In this document: positions 23,806 through 33,168 of the stretch, one piece after another
Layout: the number at the start of each line of letters is the position of its first letter
Numbering within the stretch: the stretch's first letter is position 1
IMG/VR virus record: IMGVR_UViG_3300044712_000276
Coordinates: 1-39,280 of that record
Source: a virus
Reading direction: 5' to 3' (one strand)
DNA length: 39,280 bases
Translations under genes and position numbers: made by a program
Notes under the pieces: model-generated
Database searches by the model: none
Seen by the model: only the letters and a program-made list of their open reading frames with translations
What the model was told of the DNA's origin: nothing

Positions 23806-25516
23806 AGACTGCACCAACAATCTCATTGAATGTGACACCGCTTCTAACAGCAACGAAATTCAATTGGATGTAATTGATTGAACGTGCGGGCTTGATGTAG
23901 ATATCACCGACAAACTGGTTCGAGTCAATAACTTGTGACGTATTGTTAGTTGTGTCACAAACGACCTTATAGTCATAAATTCCACGACGACCTTTAACGT
24001 CACGTAGGAATGGCTCAACTAATGCCACAAACTGTGCGCGAGTGAATTCATCATTCAATTCGAACAGTGAGAACTTAGATGCGCTTGCAATGGCTTTTTC
24101 CAGAACAATGAATAGACGACGAACATTGATACGACTGAACGCAGATGGTTGAGTCATAAATGTCTTATCGCCGTACAAGATTGTTCCCATACCAGGCATA
24201 GCTACAACCGGGTTAACACCAATTGAATAGATTGTGTCGCGTTGTGCTTGTGTTGGATTCCAAGCAAGCTTGACAACGTTTTTGATTGCACCGCGTGTAG
24301 CGCCGGCGGGCGAGTACCATGGATCGTTTGTTTCGTCTGTACGTACACATAGACCAGCAATATCAGCATTTAAAGGAATCCAACGATATACGTTGTTGTA
24401 TTTGTCAAACTGATATTTCCAACCAGAGTCTGCAACTGCATATGAAGTGGCGCGACCGATTGTTGATGATGCCCAGGTTGAAACCACGGTATCTGGTGTT
24501 GCTGAAGTTACGACTGTGTTTGGAGGTGAAACGAATGCTACACAATCTTTACGTGTTAGTGCAGTGTCGATTACTTTTTGTTGAACAGTGGTCGATGCAT
24601 CGCCTGAAACAAGCAATGAAACGTCCACAACATCTGGGTTAGAAAGAATATCCCAAGCAGAAGATACGTCACCATCTTGTACCGCAACGGTTGTTCCGCC
24701 TGTTAGTGATGTAGTCGCACCAACTGAAATGCCTTGGAATTGAGTTCCTGTGGCATTAGGACCAGCAGCAGTTTGTCCCCATGTTGCAGAAGTATTTGCA
24801 TAATCGGCAGGACCTAAAGCATAGATATACTTCGACTGGTTGCGAATCACTGTTCTGTAATATGAAGGTGAGCCATCATCATTAACGCCGTCCAGTGCTT
24901 TGGACAAGAATGGGAATGTTTCTAGAACAGTTCCTTTTTGTCCGTTGCTGAACAGACCATCTTCGTCAATAACGACGATGTGAATCTGGTCATTAGCACC
25001 ACCTGAATTGGAAACGTAGCTGCTAGTTCCTGGAGCAGACGAGAAGCTCGACTTGTACTGCCAGTTTGCAAAAGTAGCATTGGCGTTCAACGATGTGTTA
25101 GCACTGTTAATGGAAACTTTTAGCGAGTTGCCTAATGCACCTGGATAGCGCGAAATGAAAGCTATAGTATTCGAATCTGTAGTGTATGTTGTATCATATA
25201 CGTCTTCGTTTGCAATTTGAACTGGTGTTCCAGCATTCGTTGCATTTTTTGAGCCAGTATTAGCGGCACGAACAACTTGGAGATTGTTTCCGTATGCTAA
25301 AAAGTTGGCAGCAGAAAAGAATGAAGTTGCTGTGTTTCCGTCCGGTTTTCCATATACGCTAACCAACTGGGTTTCGCTAGTAATGAGTGTTCTTTTGCCT
25401 GCTGGACCCCATTGAAATTGTCCAGCATAGCCACCGGCTGTAGTTGATACCGCAGGAACGACTGTTGTTAAGTCGACCTCTGATACGCTTACGCCTGGAG
25501 AAATCTGAAATGCCAT
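23804..25516 (-). CDS. 18: Tail sheath protein gp18
   Basis: The 570-residue contractile sheath subunit (T4 gp18 is 659) begins with FQISPGVSVSEVDLTTVVPAVSTTAGGYAG, the standard sheath N-terminus. It has GAINPVVAMPGMGTILYGDKT-like PVVAMPGMGTILYGDKT, and the conserved C-terminal domain FSRINVRRLFIVLEKAI, FEPN-like FLRDVKGRRGIYDYKVVCD, and GDIYIKPARSINYIQLNFVAVRSG. It is shorter than T4 mainly in the protruding domains. GGAG precedes the ATG. Confidence 0.96.
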   Translation of the reverse strand: MAFQISPGVSVSEVDLTTVVPAVSTTAGGYAGQFQWGPAGKRTLITSETQLVSVYGKPDGNTATSFFSAANFLAYGNNLQVVRAANTGSKNATNAGTPVQIANEDVYDTTYTTDSNTIAFISRYPGALGNSLKVSINSANTSLNANATFANWQYKSSFSSAPGTSSYVSNSGGANDQIHIVVIDEDGLFSNGQKGTVLETFPFLSKALDGVNDDGSPSYYRTVIRNQSKYIYALGPADYANTSATWGQTAAGPNATGTQFQGISVGATTSLTGGTTVAVQDGDVSSAWDILSNPDVVDVSLLVSGDASTTVQQKVIDTALTRKDCVAFVSPPNTVVTSATPDTVVSTWASSTIGRATSYAVADSGWKYQFDKYNNVYRWIPLNADIAGLCVRTDETNDPWYSPAGATRGAIKNVVKLAWNPTQAQRDTIYSIGVNPVVAMPGMGTILYGDKTFMTQPSAFSRINVRRLFIVLEKAIASASKFSLFELNDEFTRAQFVALVEPFLRDVKGRRGIYDYKVVCDTTNNTSQVIDSNQFVGDIYIKPARSINYIQLNFVAVRSGVTFNEIVGAV

Positions 25517-25567
25517 GTTTATCTCCTTGTTATAATGTTATTTTTTTGGCAGTAATAACCTATGGTG

Positions 25568-25575
25568 TATTTATG
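25568..25575 (-). promoter_or_regulatory. Late-promoter-like octamer for gp18
   Basis: CATAAATA on the minus strand in the 71-nt gap between gp17 and gp18, 52 nt before the ATG. Confidence 0.5.
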
Positions 25576-25587
25576 AAATGAAGTTTT

Positions 25588-27255
25588 TCAGCCTGTGAAG
25601 AAGCCAAATGTCTTAATTTCTTCTTCTCTGGTCATCCAAACATCTCCAGCTTCAACAATATAATTTTCCGATTTACCATCGTCAAATATACCAAAAGAAG
25701 GCACCTCATCGTCCGATTGATTTAAAAGTTCCAACTGCATCTGTTTTCTCAGATCATGGTTGACAATCTCTTTAAAATATTGATTGGTTGTCATCCATGC
25801 AAAAATGACCAAAGTCATTACGATATCATCGTTTGTACCTTCATCTGCTTTGAAAGTGTTGTTTTTTTGTATAAAAGTTGTTAATTGTGAAATGGTATCA
25901 AAGTCATTGATAATAAGTTTGTTATTTTCGACCAATGTTTTCAGATTCGAACAACCAATCCTTTTAACTTGAGCCGACATTTTCAGACCCATTTGTATAC
26001 CTCGACCAAACCCGGTACCAATTGACTGCGCTTTTTTGTTTCCGGTTTCAATTTTTAATAAGTTTTCGTATTCTAAATCTTGATGCAATGTGTCTGCAAT
26101 TTGAGGAGTATTGTTTATTTCAATTAAAACATATGCGTTGTTATACATCTTAGCTGTGTTATATATCACAGTTGGAAACAACACAGGTGAAATCGATGAT
26201 GAATTGTATTTCGCCACCTGTTTATATGGCATAGATGATACGTCAAACACTGAAAAGGCGGAACCGTCCATGTTCGTGCCTTCGGAAGGATCAACTGTAA
26301 TTGCGTATAGGTGATCTAACCTTGTTTCATCATCATCGCCTTTGATTGGCAGTTCATAAATGTCCAACAATTCATGCTTGAGAATTGGATCCATGTATGC
26401 CAGTTGTGCAAGTTTTGAACCAGAAATCAGTGTGTTTGTTGAACCCAAGAATTCACATTCAAACTCCTGTCTGAACTGTTCTTCAGAGGTGTTCTTAATC
26501 GTTTCTTCTTTCCACTTCTCGTCGCGTCCTGGCACCATAGACCAATGAATTTCAAACGTCTTATATCCATTTCGTTTGTTTAATGAATCCATCCACAGCT
26601 TGTAGAATAGATTCATACCGTTTGGAGTCGAAACAATAATGATCTTTGTCGTTTTACCGGATGAGATAACGGGATAAACTGAGTTAAAGAATTCGTTGGC
26701 GATGTTGTTTGGAACGAACGCAAATTCGTCCAAGAATACGATGTTAAATGCGCCACCTCGAATAGCAGAACTTGATGTTGATGCTGCTACAATTTTCGAA
26801 CCGTTTTCCAGTTCAACGTTACCTTTGTTCCAAACAATAACACCTTGCTGCAACCACATAGGCAAGTTTTCATATGCTAACTGGTATTTCGCAAGAATAT
26901 CTCTAGCCAGAGAACCCTTGTTAGCTAGAACTGCAATGTTCTGATCGTCTGCAAACAATGTGACCCATAATAGATATGCGACGGATGTTGTGGTTTTACC
27001 GACCTGTCGAGGACATTTTGTGATAGAGAATCGATTTTCGTGATATGTGCGAATCATTTCCTTTTGGAAATCCCACATCTCAAACGGCATCAAACCTCTA
27101 TCAACGTTAACAATCTTGATGTAGTTTGCAGCAAAATAAACTGGATCTTTGGAACACTTTATGTATTCGTCTACTTGTTCCTGTGTATATTGTACTTCGA
27201 CGCCAGCACGTTTTAATAAAGGATTGTCGCGGTAACTATCTTTATTTGTCGTCAT
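25588..27255 (-). CDS. 17: Terminase large subunit gp17
   Basis: The 555-residue packaging motor (T4 gp17 is 610) has Walker A CPRQVGKTT (81-89), Walker B IVFLDEFAF (172-180), and the coupling motif VSTPNG (208-213). The RNase H-like nuclease half begins with AITVDPSEG (318-326), which holds the metal-binding Asp, and includes ALIEINN-like VLIEINN and a late DDIVMTLVIFAW. It translocates DNA into the prohead through gp20 and cuts at headfuls. It overlaps the gp16 stop by 14 nt. Confidence 0.97.
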   Translation of the reverse strand: MTTNKDSYRDNPLLKRAGVEVQYTQEQVDEYIKCSKDPVYFAANYIKIVNVDRGLMPFEMWDFQKEMIRTYHENRFSITKCPRQVGKTTTSVAYLLWVTLFADDQNIAVLANKGSLARDILAKYQLAYENLPMWLQQGVIVWNKGNVELENGSKIVAASTSSSAIRGGAFNIVFLDEFAFVPNNIANEFFNSVYPVISSGKTTKIIIVSTPNGMNLFYKLWMDSLNKRNGYKTFEIHWSMVPGRDEKWKEETIKNTSEEQFRQEFECEFLGSTNTLISGSKLAQLAYMDPILKHELLDIYELPIKGDDDETRLDHLYAITVDPSEGTNMDGSAFSVFDVSSMPYKQVAKYNSSSISPVLFPTVIYNTAKMYNNAYVLIEINNTPQIADTLHQDLEYENLLKIETGNKKAQSIGTGFGRGIQMGLKMSAQVKRIGCSNLKTLVENNKLIINDFDTISQLTTFIQKNNTFKADEGTNDDIVMTLVIFAWMTTNQYFKEIVNHDLRKQMQLELLNQSDDEVPSFGIFDDGKSENYIVEAGDVWMTREEEIKTFGFFTG

Positions 27256-27679
27256 TATCTTTCTTGCCCTTTAGCAATTTGTTTAGTTCTGCGGTGGAAC
27301 CAACAAAAATTGCCTTGTCAACATTGACACCAGAATCTTTAGTCTTGATGTTCTTCATATCTCTGACAGCCTTTTGCATTGTTAACAATTTCTCGTTTGC
27401 TTCTGCTGTATTTTTAATCAACGTTGCAACAACTTCGAATGCTCTAGGATGTTCTGTATCCGTTGCTATTGCCAAAAGATGGTCAATAGCATCATTACCT
27501 TTTTTCACCAATTGCTTTAATGTTTGGCGAGATTCTTCATAATCTTTATCTAAATCTTTATCCAGATTTGCTACGTCAGTATTCTTTGCTTCGTCTATGA
27601 CGACAGGTAAAGGTTTCTGTTCTACCTTTTTTACAGGTACATCAAATATTTCGCTCATGCTTTTTTCAAAATTGGACAT
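27242..27679 (-). CDS. 16: Terminase small subunit gp16
   Basis: The 145-residue protein (T4 gp16 is 164) has the central helical hairpin of the family, RQTLKQLVKKGNDAIDHLLAIATDTEHPRAFEVVATLIKNTAEANEKLL (51-99, given in outline), flanked by acidic and lysine-rich tails. It recognises phage DNA and regulates the gp17 motor. Order 15-16-17 agrees with T4. The ATG stands one base from the gp15 stop. Confidence 0.93.
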   Translation of the reverse strand: MSNFEKSMSEIFDVPVKKVEQKPLPVVIDEAKNTDVANLDKDLDKDYEESRQTLKQLVKKGNDAIDHLLAIATDTEHPRAFEVVATLIKNTAEANEKLLTMQKAVRDMKNIKTKDSGVNVDKAIFVGSTAELNKLLKGKKDNDDK

Positions 27680-27680
27680 A

Positions 27681-28673
27681 TTAATTATTTGGGAACTCTG
27701 TTATAACTGTTGTATATGTGTAATTGTTTGGTAGGATTACATCTGAAGGGTTTGGTGTAATACTTATGTTGACCAATTCTGAAGGGGCAAATTGATAATT
27801 GTTTGCGTTCCAAGTAGAATTTGTACTTAAACCAATCACGTTTGCACCAGTTGTAAAGTGACCAGATAAACCCTTAATAGTCAAGCTGCTTGTTGATGGT
27901 GTCCAATCTGTCACTGTTGCGGTTGATGTGGCAGTCTCATAAGAATAACCTTGATACACTGTTTCACCAACTTTGTAGTCACCAAAACCATTTTGCATAT
28001 ACAAGATGATGTTTCGGTCTTTTAGATTTGCATCGTCCAATATGTTGGTTATTGAATTTCTAATTATCTTTGGTTGCGAAATGGGTCCATACAAGTAACC
28101 CTTTACCGTGAACCTTAACGTCCAAATTACAGTTCTGACTTTTGTATCATAATCACCTTCATAGTCTATCTCATGTGATATGTCATTGAGAATGAGTGGT
28201 ATCTGTTTGACGATACCCATTTCAGGAATTAGATTCACCGAGATGGTATAATCTGGAGTGAAATATGGAAGTATTTTTTCCATCAACTGTGCGCCGTCTT
28301 CAATATTTCTCACGTAAGCATACAGTTCAAAATCAAAATTAAATGGCACAGGATTGTATACCGCAAGTGTTGTATTGTCTGCACCACCAGCATGTGTTAT
28401 TTTTTGATTTGTGTTTAGTTTTCTATTAGCATCATAGCTCATATCAGTCATTTCGAATGACATGATTGGTAGAGTTACCTGTACCTTTTTATCCAGATTT
28501 GGATCACCTTGTAAACGTGAAACATATTTTTCTTTGCCACCATATACGATTGGTACAAGGAAATGTTCCTGTTCTATGCCGTTTGCATCATAACGTGCAA
28601 TTGAAATGTTGTTGAAAACGTTTCCGAAAGCTACAACTATCTTTCGGATTATTCTATGATAGCTGTAACTCAT
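27681..28673 (-). CDS. 15: Tail terminator / sheath stabiliser gp15
   Basis: The 330-residue protein (T4 gp15 is 272) forms the ring closing the upper tail end. HRIIRKIVVAFGNVFNNISIAR (6-27), VPIVYGGKEKYVSRLQGDP (40-58), LPIMSFEMTDMSYDANRK and a WTLRFTVKGYLYGP strand (185-199) are conserved. Residues 232-292 are an added beta module (KVGETV, TATVTDW, LTIKGLSGHF, VIGLST) that also occurs in gp14 here. It overlaps gp14 by 4 nt. Confidence 0.95.
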   Translation of the reverse strand: MSYSYHRIIRKIVVAFGNVFNNISIARYDANGIEQEHFLVPIVYGGKEKYVSRLQGDPNLDKKVQVTLPIMSFEMTDMSYDANRKLNTNQKITHAGGADNTTLAVYNPVPFNFDFELYAYVRNIEDGAQLMEKILPYFTPDYTISVNLIPEMGIVKQIPLILNDISHEIDYEGDYDTKVRTVIWTLRFTVKGYLYGPISQPKIIRNSITNILDDANLKDRNIILYMQNGFGDYKVGETVYQGYSYETATSTATVTDWTPSTSSLTIKGLSGHFTTGANVIGLSTNSTWNANNYQFAPSELVNISITPNPSDVILPNNYTYTTVITEFPNN

Positions 28674-29542
28674 GTTGGTAAACCAAATGGATTTGTTTCG
28701 GATAGATCAACGTAGTTGTCTGCTTCTTTCTGTATGACCAAGTTGTCATACATTTCTCTTTCTTGTGGGTCGGTCAACGGATCAACTGCACCTGTGACCA
28801 CAAAGTTTGCTCCGCTGGTATTTCCAGTTACAAGTTGATTGTTTGCAAACGTACCGAGCAAGTCTGTCACCTTGAGTGTGCCACTTGGTCTGTCCCAATA
28901 TGTAACTGTTCCAGAAACATCTGCTGTGTTTGCTGTAACTTTTTCACCAACAATATAGTTATTTGACGCGGTATTTGAAGTCATCATTAAAGTGATGTTG
29001 TATGCATCTTGTGACACGATGTTATCAACTTCAGCAATACCAACGTCGATTGTTTCTTGCGAATATTTGAATTTCTCAAGTTCCAATTTATAGAAATATG
29101 GATACTTGTTGCCTAAAATATAAAATGCTTCTGAGTAGTTAACATATTTGATTTCGTACATCTCACCTTTTTGTGACAGAAATGGCACGTAAATCAAATC
29201 ACCTTCTCTTGGTCTCAAATATGTTTGTGGTACCCAACGAGCAAAAGAACGTTTCGAAACAATAACGGACATATTGTTTCTAATTTCTAAACCAAATTTC
29301 GAAAAGAATTCTCTTTCACCACCATAGCCATCTACATTGGTGACATACATTTCAAGTGGATATGCAGCATCGAACTTCTTCAGAGGATCTTCACCATAAA
29401 GCAAGTCTCTGGCTTCCTCATTTGTGTTCGGAATGTAATAGCAATCTACACCATTAATTTTAATGGTTTCAATCATTAATTCCTCCATGAGCCTTTGCTC
29501 AGGAGTATCGTTGTAATAATTGAAGTATAGATTTGTTGCCAT
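28670..29542 (-). CDS. 14: Neck protein gp14
   Basis: The 290-residue protein (T4 gp14 is 256) is part of the head-tail connector. YFNYYNDTPEQRLMEELMIETIKING (6-31), GVDCYYIPNT and the AFYILGNKYPYFYKLELEKFKYS region (139-161) are conserved. Residues 195-251 are an inserted beta module (YIVGEKVT, GTVTYWD, LKVTDLLGTF, LVTGNTSGA) like the one in gp15. The start overlaps the gp13 stop by one base. Confidence 0.94.
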   Translation of the reverse strand: MATNLYFNYYNDTPEQRLMEELMIETIKINGVDCYYIPNTNEEARDLLYGEDPLKKFDAAYPLEMYVTNVDGYGGEREFFSKFGLEIRNNMSVIVSKRSFARWVPQTYLRPREGDLIYVPFLSQKGEMYEIKYVNYSEAFYILGNKYPYFYKLELEKFKYSQETIDVGIAEVDNIVSQDAYNITLMMTSNTASNNYIVGEKVTANTADVSGTVTYWDRPSGTLKVTDLLGTFANNQLVTGNTSGANFVVTGAVDPLTDPQEREMYDNLVIQKEADNYVDLSETNPFGLPT

Positions 29543-30318
29543 TAGTTCATATACCAGTCAACTGGAAGTTCGTAATTATTGGACATTTCTAGTTCAAGAT
29601 TTTTAATTTCTTCAACCGCTTCGTCATAGATTGTTTGTCCGTTCAACATCACACCACCAGGTAGTTGAACACCTTGGAACTTTTTAAGATTGGCGCCCCA
29701 CGTTCTCTTAATCAATGCAGTGGCATACTCTTTTAACCAACGATCATTCCAAACTTCTGCATAATCTTCTGGTTTAATCGTGGCGTAACATTCGGCAATA
29801 ACAACTGCGCCTTCTTTTATGGCTGAGCCCCAGTTCCAATCAATAAACAATCGATGCATATGTCTCTGGAAACGAATAGGAACCTCTCCAGTGAACATAA
29901 TCTCAAGTGATCTTAGATGTTGCATGGTCAACGTATAGTTGATATATGATGCAGATGTAAAATCATAAAGCTCATTCAAACGCAACTGGTAACGCAAGTC
30001 GAACATGTTTGCAGTTGAGATTGAGTCAGTAATTGGGAAAACTCTTGTCACACCAATGATGTTCACTGTGTTATTTTGTGAGTCTACCGTCACCGATGGA
30101 TCCAAATTAATGTATCGGTTTTGCATGTCGGTAGCATCCAAACGCTTTACATAATAAAGCTTTTGGAGTGCGTCGAAATGGTAGTCTTGCCAATATTGCA
30201 ATGCGTCATCGATTCGATCTTCCACTTGGTCATCATCAACGTTAATATCGATGGTAGGAAAGCCCAATCTACGTAAGCAATAATCTTTGAATGTCTGTCT
30301 ATTTGTTACGGCTGGCAT
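29542..30318 (-). CDS. 13: Neck protein gp13
   Basis: The 258-residue protein (T4 gp13 is 309) joins gp14 in the neck ring. Conserved stretches are TFKDYCLRRLGFPTIDINVDDDQVEDRIDDALQ (9-41, in outline), YWQDYHFDALQKLYY, and the C-terminal MLNGQTIYDEAVEEIKNLELEM. It opens the 13-14-15-16-17-18-19-20 series and has a late-promoter-like octamer 29 nt upstream. Confidence 0.94.
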   Translation of the reverse strand: MPAVTNRQTFKDYCLRRLGFPTIDINVDDDQVEDRIDDALQYWQDYHFDALQKLYYVKRLDATDMQNRYINLDPSVTVDSQNNTVNIIGVTRVFPITDSISTANMFDLRYQLRLNELYDFTSASYINYTLTMQHLRSLEIMFTGEVPIRFQRHMHRLFIDWNWGSAIKEGAVVIAECYATIKPEDYAEVWNDRWLKEYATALIKRTWGANLKKFQGVQLPGGVMLNGQTIYDEAVEEIKNLELEMSNNYELPVDWYMN

Positions 30319-30346
30319 AATTATCCCAGAAAAGAGTTTACTGGTT

Positions 30347-30354
30347 TATTTATG
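30347..30354 (-). promoter_or_regulatory. Late-promoter-like octamer for gp13
   Basis: CATAAATA on the minus strand, 29 nt before the gp13 ATG, in the 55-nt gap after the methyltransferase gene. Spacing is similar to the gp22 and gp23 sites. Confidence 0.6.
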
Positions 30355-30373
30355 TTATGTTGAATTCAATAAT

Positions 30374-30910
30374 TTACCGTTTGATGCCGTAAAAATAAAG
30401 ATCGAAAGAATCGGTATTTTTACTGAATTCATATTCACTGAACAATGAATCGAAATTCATTTTTTGTGTGAAGTCTTCTTCTTCCAAATTTTTGTAATAG
30501 TCCCAACCTAAATTGACAGTTAAGGGTGAACTTTGAGGCTCTTCCTGTTTTGTGCCGTGTATTTTTCTACCGGTTGTGGCGCACGAAAATACAACAAGTC
30601 CTCCAGATTTAGCTAGACGCACCATATTTTCAAATGTTTTTATGTAATAAGGATCATGTTCAAAACACTCACAGGATATGCTCACATCAAACGAATTGTC
30701 CGGCATATGATATTCGTGACCTAAACATACCACATCTACGCCTGGACCTGGACCCACATCTACACCAATGTAGACACACTTCTCGAAAAATTTTCTTACG
30801 GAACCATTAATATTCAGGCTTCCAATTTCTACAACACATTTATCGATAAAGTGTTTTTTGTATTTTTCTTTAACCTTGTGTACAAAATCAAGCTGTTCTT
30901 TATGTGACAT
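30374..30910 (-). CDS. SAM-dependent methyltransferase (class I)
   Basis: The 178-residue protein has a Rossmann SAM-binding site: VVEIGSLNINGS (27-38, motif I), YIGVDVGPGPGVD (47-59) and DNSFDVSISCECFEHD (motif near 71-86), followed by AKSGGLVVFSC. It resembles Methyltransf_11-type enzymes acting on sugars or small molecules rather than DNA methylases. It may modify surface glycans or virion parts together with its neighbours. Its start overlaps the 3' extension of the interrupted gene upstream by 11 nt. Confidence 0.82.
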   Translation of the reverse strand: MSHKEQLDFVHKVKEKYKKHFIDKCVVEIGSLNINGSVRKFFEKCVYIGVDVGPGPGVDVVCLGHEYHMPDNSFDVSISCECFEHDPYYIKTFENMVRLAKSGGLVVFSCATTGRKIHGTKQEEPQSSPLTVNLGWDYYKNLEEEDFTQKMNFDSLFSEYEFSKNTDSFDLYFYGIKR

Positions 30911-31703
30911 TAATGCTATTCCACAGTGGTCGATAATCTAAATGTGGATCTTTTTCCAGATCAGATTGAAGGTGAAAAGCTAAACTATTAATTGGTACAA
31001 GTCCCAATACGCCTCGCCGTGTCAACATATAATTTAACGATCTATTTTCTAAATTATTATTGTTTTCTTTTAGATGATCTATTAGTTAAAAGAACATCAA
31101 ATATAGATCCCAATGCTGTATGAACTGTTCATGTGAAGTCAAAAACGAACATGACATATCGTAATATTGTATCCAATATCCTCGTTTACCGACTATCACT
31201 GTTCTGGGTGTAGAAATGTTTCTATAATGTGTTTGCCACAACCAAGAATCGTTGTAAGGACTTATTAATGGTTGTGTGCCAGTCTCTGCATTGATTGTTT
31301 CATAAACTTCAACCATATCAACAATTGAATTTGTCGAAAAAAGATAATCATCTTGTACCTGATATACTAAATTTTTACCATTATCTCTTAGCCACTCGTA
31401 ACAATGTTTTATGCTTTGCATTATACCAGACTTTTCTAAAAACTGAATTTCAATTTTTACTTTATCTGAAGTGTACAATTCTTTGCTTAGATTTATGAAC
31501 TCCAATAGACTTTGGGAACAACTATCGCATATGATTGCTATATGGTGCTCTGTGTAGTCTTTATCTGTTGAACATTTTGAAACTGCCTCTAAGAAAGACT
31601 TAATGCTCTTTTTTGATATTTCTGTTCTATCTGAACTGGCATATCTTTTTTGGTTTTGATATGATTTTAAATCACATGCTTGCAGAGCATAATGTATAAG
31701 CAT
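30900..31703 (-). pseudogene. Glycosyltransferase-like gene interrupted by an in-frame TAA
   Basis: The first open part (31086-31703) codes for 205 residues and ends at TAA 31086-31088. Past this stop the same frame stays open for 61 sense codons to TAA at 30900-30902 (LENRSLNYMLTRRGVLGLV, PINSLAFHLQSDLEKDPH, DYRPLWNSI). The extension has protein-like composition and ends only as the methyltransferase begins. The first part has QVQDDY (115-120), a DxD-like motif, and SPYNDSWLW. Either a nonsense mutation has split the gene or the TAA is read through. I class it as broken, but the N-terminal product may still be made. Confidence 0.75.
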
Positions 31704-31705
31704 AA

Positions 31706-32320
31706 TTAAAAGTTTGTATTTGTTTTAATCCAATCTGAAAATCTTCCTGGTTTATGCACTTTAATGAAAATATTAACACTCTCTGCAACGTTTGACAATG
31801 TGTTGAGATTGATATCCAGTTGTTTGTTACCTAACATACCTTCATTTTGCTGTTGTAGCCAGTAATTGACAATGTTGTATGACACATCGACAACTTCCAA
31901 ATCAATATCATGGTATAAACCGAAAGTGCTATCGCTTAATTTTTTCGCAATCGATTCGAAGTTTACCTTTTGGTCAAACATCATAAATGTTTTTGGTGTC
32001 AAAATTCTCACATGTGTATAGTCATCCCAATAAACGTCACATCTGTGATGCGGTACATTGATATACCATTCCGCTCCATCTTTACTGACACGATACATTT
32101 CTTTTAGTATGTTTGTGAAAACTTTGGGGTCTTGTCCAAGATGTTCAAGAATGTTGTCAGCAGTAATTTTCTCAAAGAAGTTGTCCTGAAATGGCCACGT
32201 TGGGGTTTCAAAATCAAAAACTTGATCTGGATTACATTTACGTTCAATGTCTACGTTCCAATGGTCGTTTAATTTTTTAAACCCACAACCCATATTGAGT
32301 TTATTGTGTTCTGGTATCAT
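31706..32320 (-). CDS. SAM-dependent methyltransferase-like protein
   Basis: The 204-residue protein begins IPEHNKLNMGCGFKKLND, in which LNMGCG (8-13) is SAM-binding motif I. VDIERKCNPDQVFDFE and FFEKITADNILEHLG follow, as in methyltransferases of polysaccharide clusters, then a YRVSKDGAEWYINVPH strand. The target is unknown. The frame runs to a TTG at 32350, but AAGGAA stands 8 nt before the ATG at 32320, which lies after the sulfotransferase stop, so I use that start. Confidence 0.8.
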   Translation of the reverse strand: MIPEHNKLNMGCGFKKLNDHWNVDIERKCNPDQVFDFETPTWPFQDNFFEKITADNILEHLGQDPKVFTNILKEMYRVSKDGAEWYINVPHHRCDVYWDDYTHVRILTPKTFMMFDQKVNFESIAKKLSDSTFGLYHDIDLEVVDVSYNIVNYWLQQQNEGMLGNKQLDINLNTLSNVAESVNIFIKVHKPGRFSDWIKTNTNF

Positions 32321-32331
32321 AATAAAATTCC

Positions 32332-33129
32332 TTAAATCCAAGGAGTCCAAAAAATTTCTCGATTATATTGTTCGTATAATTCCAACCCAAGATACTCGAC
32401 ACAATTTACAGTCGTTCTGTCTAGACTGGGTTTTATTTTGTGCAAATTTGGTAAACCTACTGCCAAATCATTATATTGTTCAGTCTGTACAATATTTTCA
32501 AAATCATGTTCAAAGTGTGGTAGCTCTAAAAATTCATAGATTCTTTTCGTTTGGCTTTTTGGACTGTTACAGTAACGATTGTAATCAACAAACAACAATC
32601 TATCCAAATAACCCATAGTGACGGCATCTTTTAAATTTCTATGTGAAAGTCCCAACTCACCATCTGGTCCCGCATAATAATATGCTCTAGAAGTTATACT
32701 TGAACCTTCGCGTAAAACTGCATCCGCTCTTGTTTGGAAAAGTGGATTATCTTTACGCAGTCTCTCAAAGGATGCCAAAATCTCTGCTGGATTTCGAACA
32801 CACACAATCATTTTACATTGTCTATCGATAACGGATTCAATTTGTGGAATTAGAGAGATCCATTTTCTATCTCTATCCATAACTATTGGCTTATCGATGT
32901 GTGAATAATATCCTTGCAGCACCGAATTTAGTGTGCCACGTTTAGCACTTTCGTTTGGATATTCTTGATTCGCTTCAATGTTATTCCATGCCGAATTTAT
33001 ATTAGAGAAGATACTCGACAATGAGCTTACAGCTTCGCCGTGTATACTTGGATTTTGTTTCAACACATTAGTGATTAATGTGGAACCGGATCTTGGAAGT
33101 CCAGAAATGAAATGTATATTTTTTCCCAT
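32332..33129 (-). CDS. Sulfotransferase
   Basis: The 265-residue protein starts with FISGLPRSGSTLITNVL (6-22), the PAPS 5'-phosphosulfate loop (PRSGST). VMDRDRKWISLIPQIE and CVRNPAEILASFERL hold the second (3'-phosphate) binding region with its Arg and Ser. The protein should transfer sulfate from PAPS to a sugar or tyrosine, substrate unknown. Sulfotransferases are seen in some marine T4-like phages. It has a late-promoter-like octamer upstream, suggesting that the modification acts on virion components, which is inference. Confidence 0.85.
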   Translation of the reverse strand: MGKNIHFISGLPRSGSTLITNVLKQNPSIHGEAVSSLSSIFSNINSAWNNIEANQEYPNESAKRGTLNSVLQGYYSHIDKPIVMDRDRKWISLIPQIESVIDRQCKMIVCVRNPAEILASFERLRKDNPLFQTRADAVLREGSSITSRAYYYAGPDGELGLSHRNLKDAVTMGYLDRLLFVDYNRYCNSPKSQTKRIYEFLELPHFEHDFENIVQTEQYNDLAVGLPNLHKIKPSLDRTTVNCVEYLGLELYEQYNREIFWTPWI

Positions 33130-33168
33130 AATTATCTTTCAAAAATAAATGATTTTGTCACACTGTTA

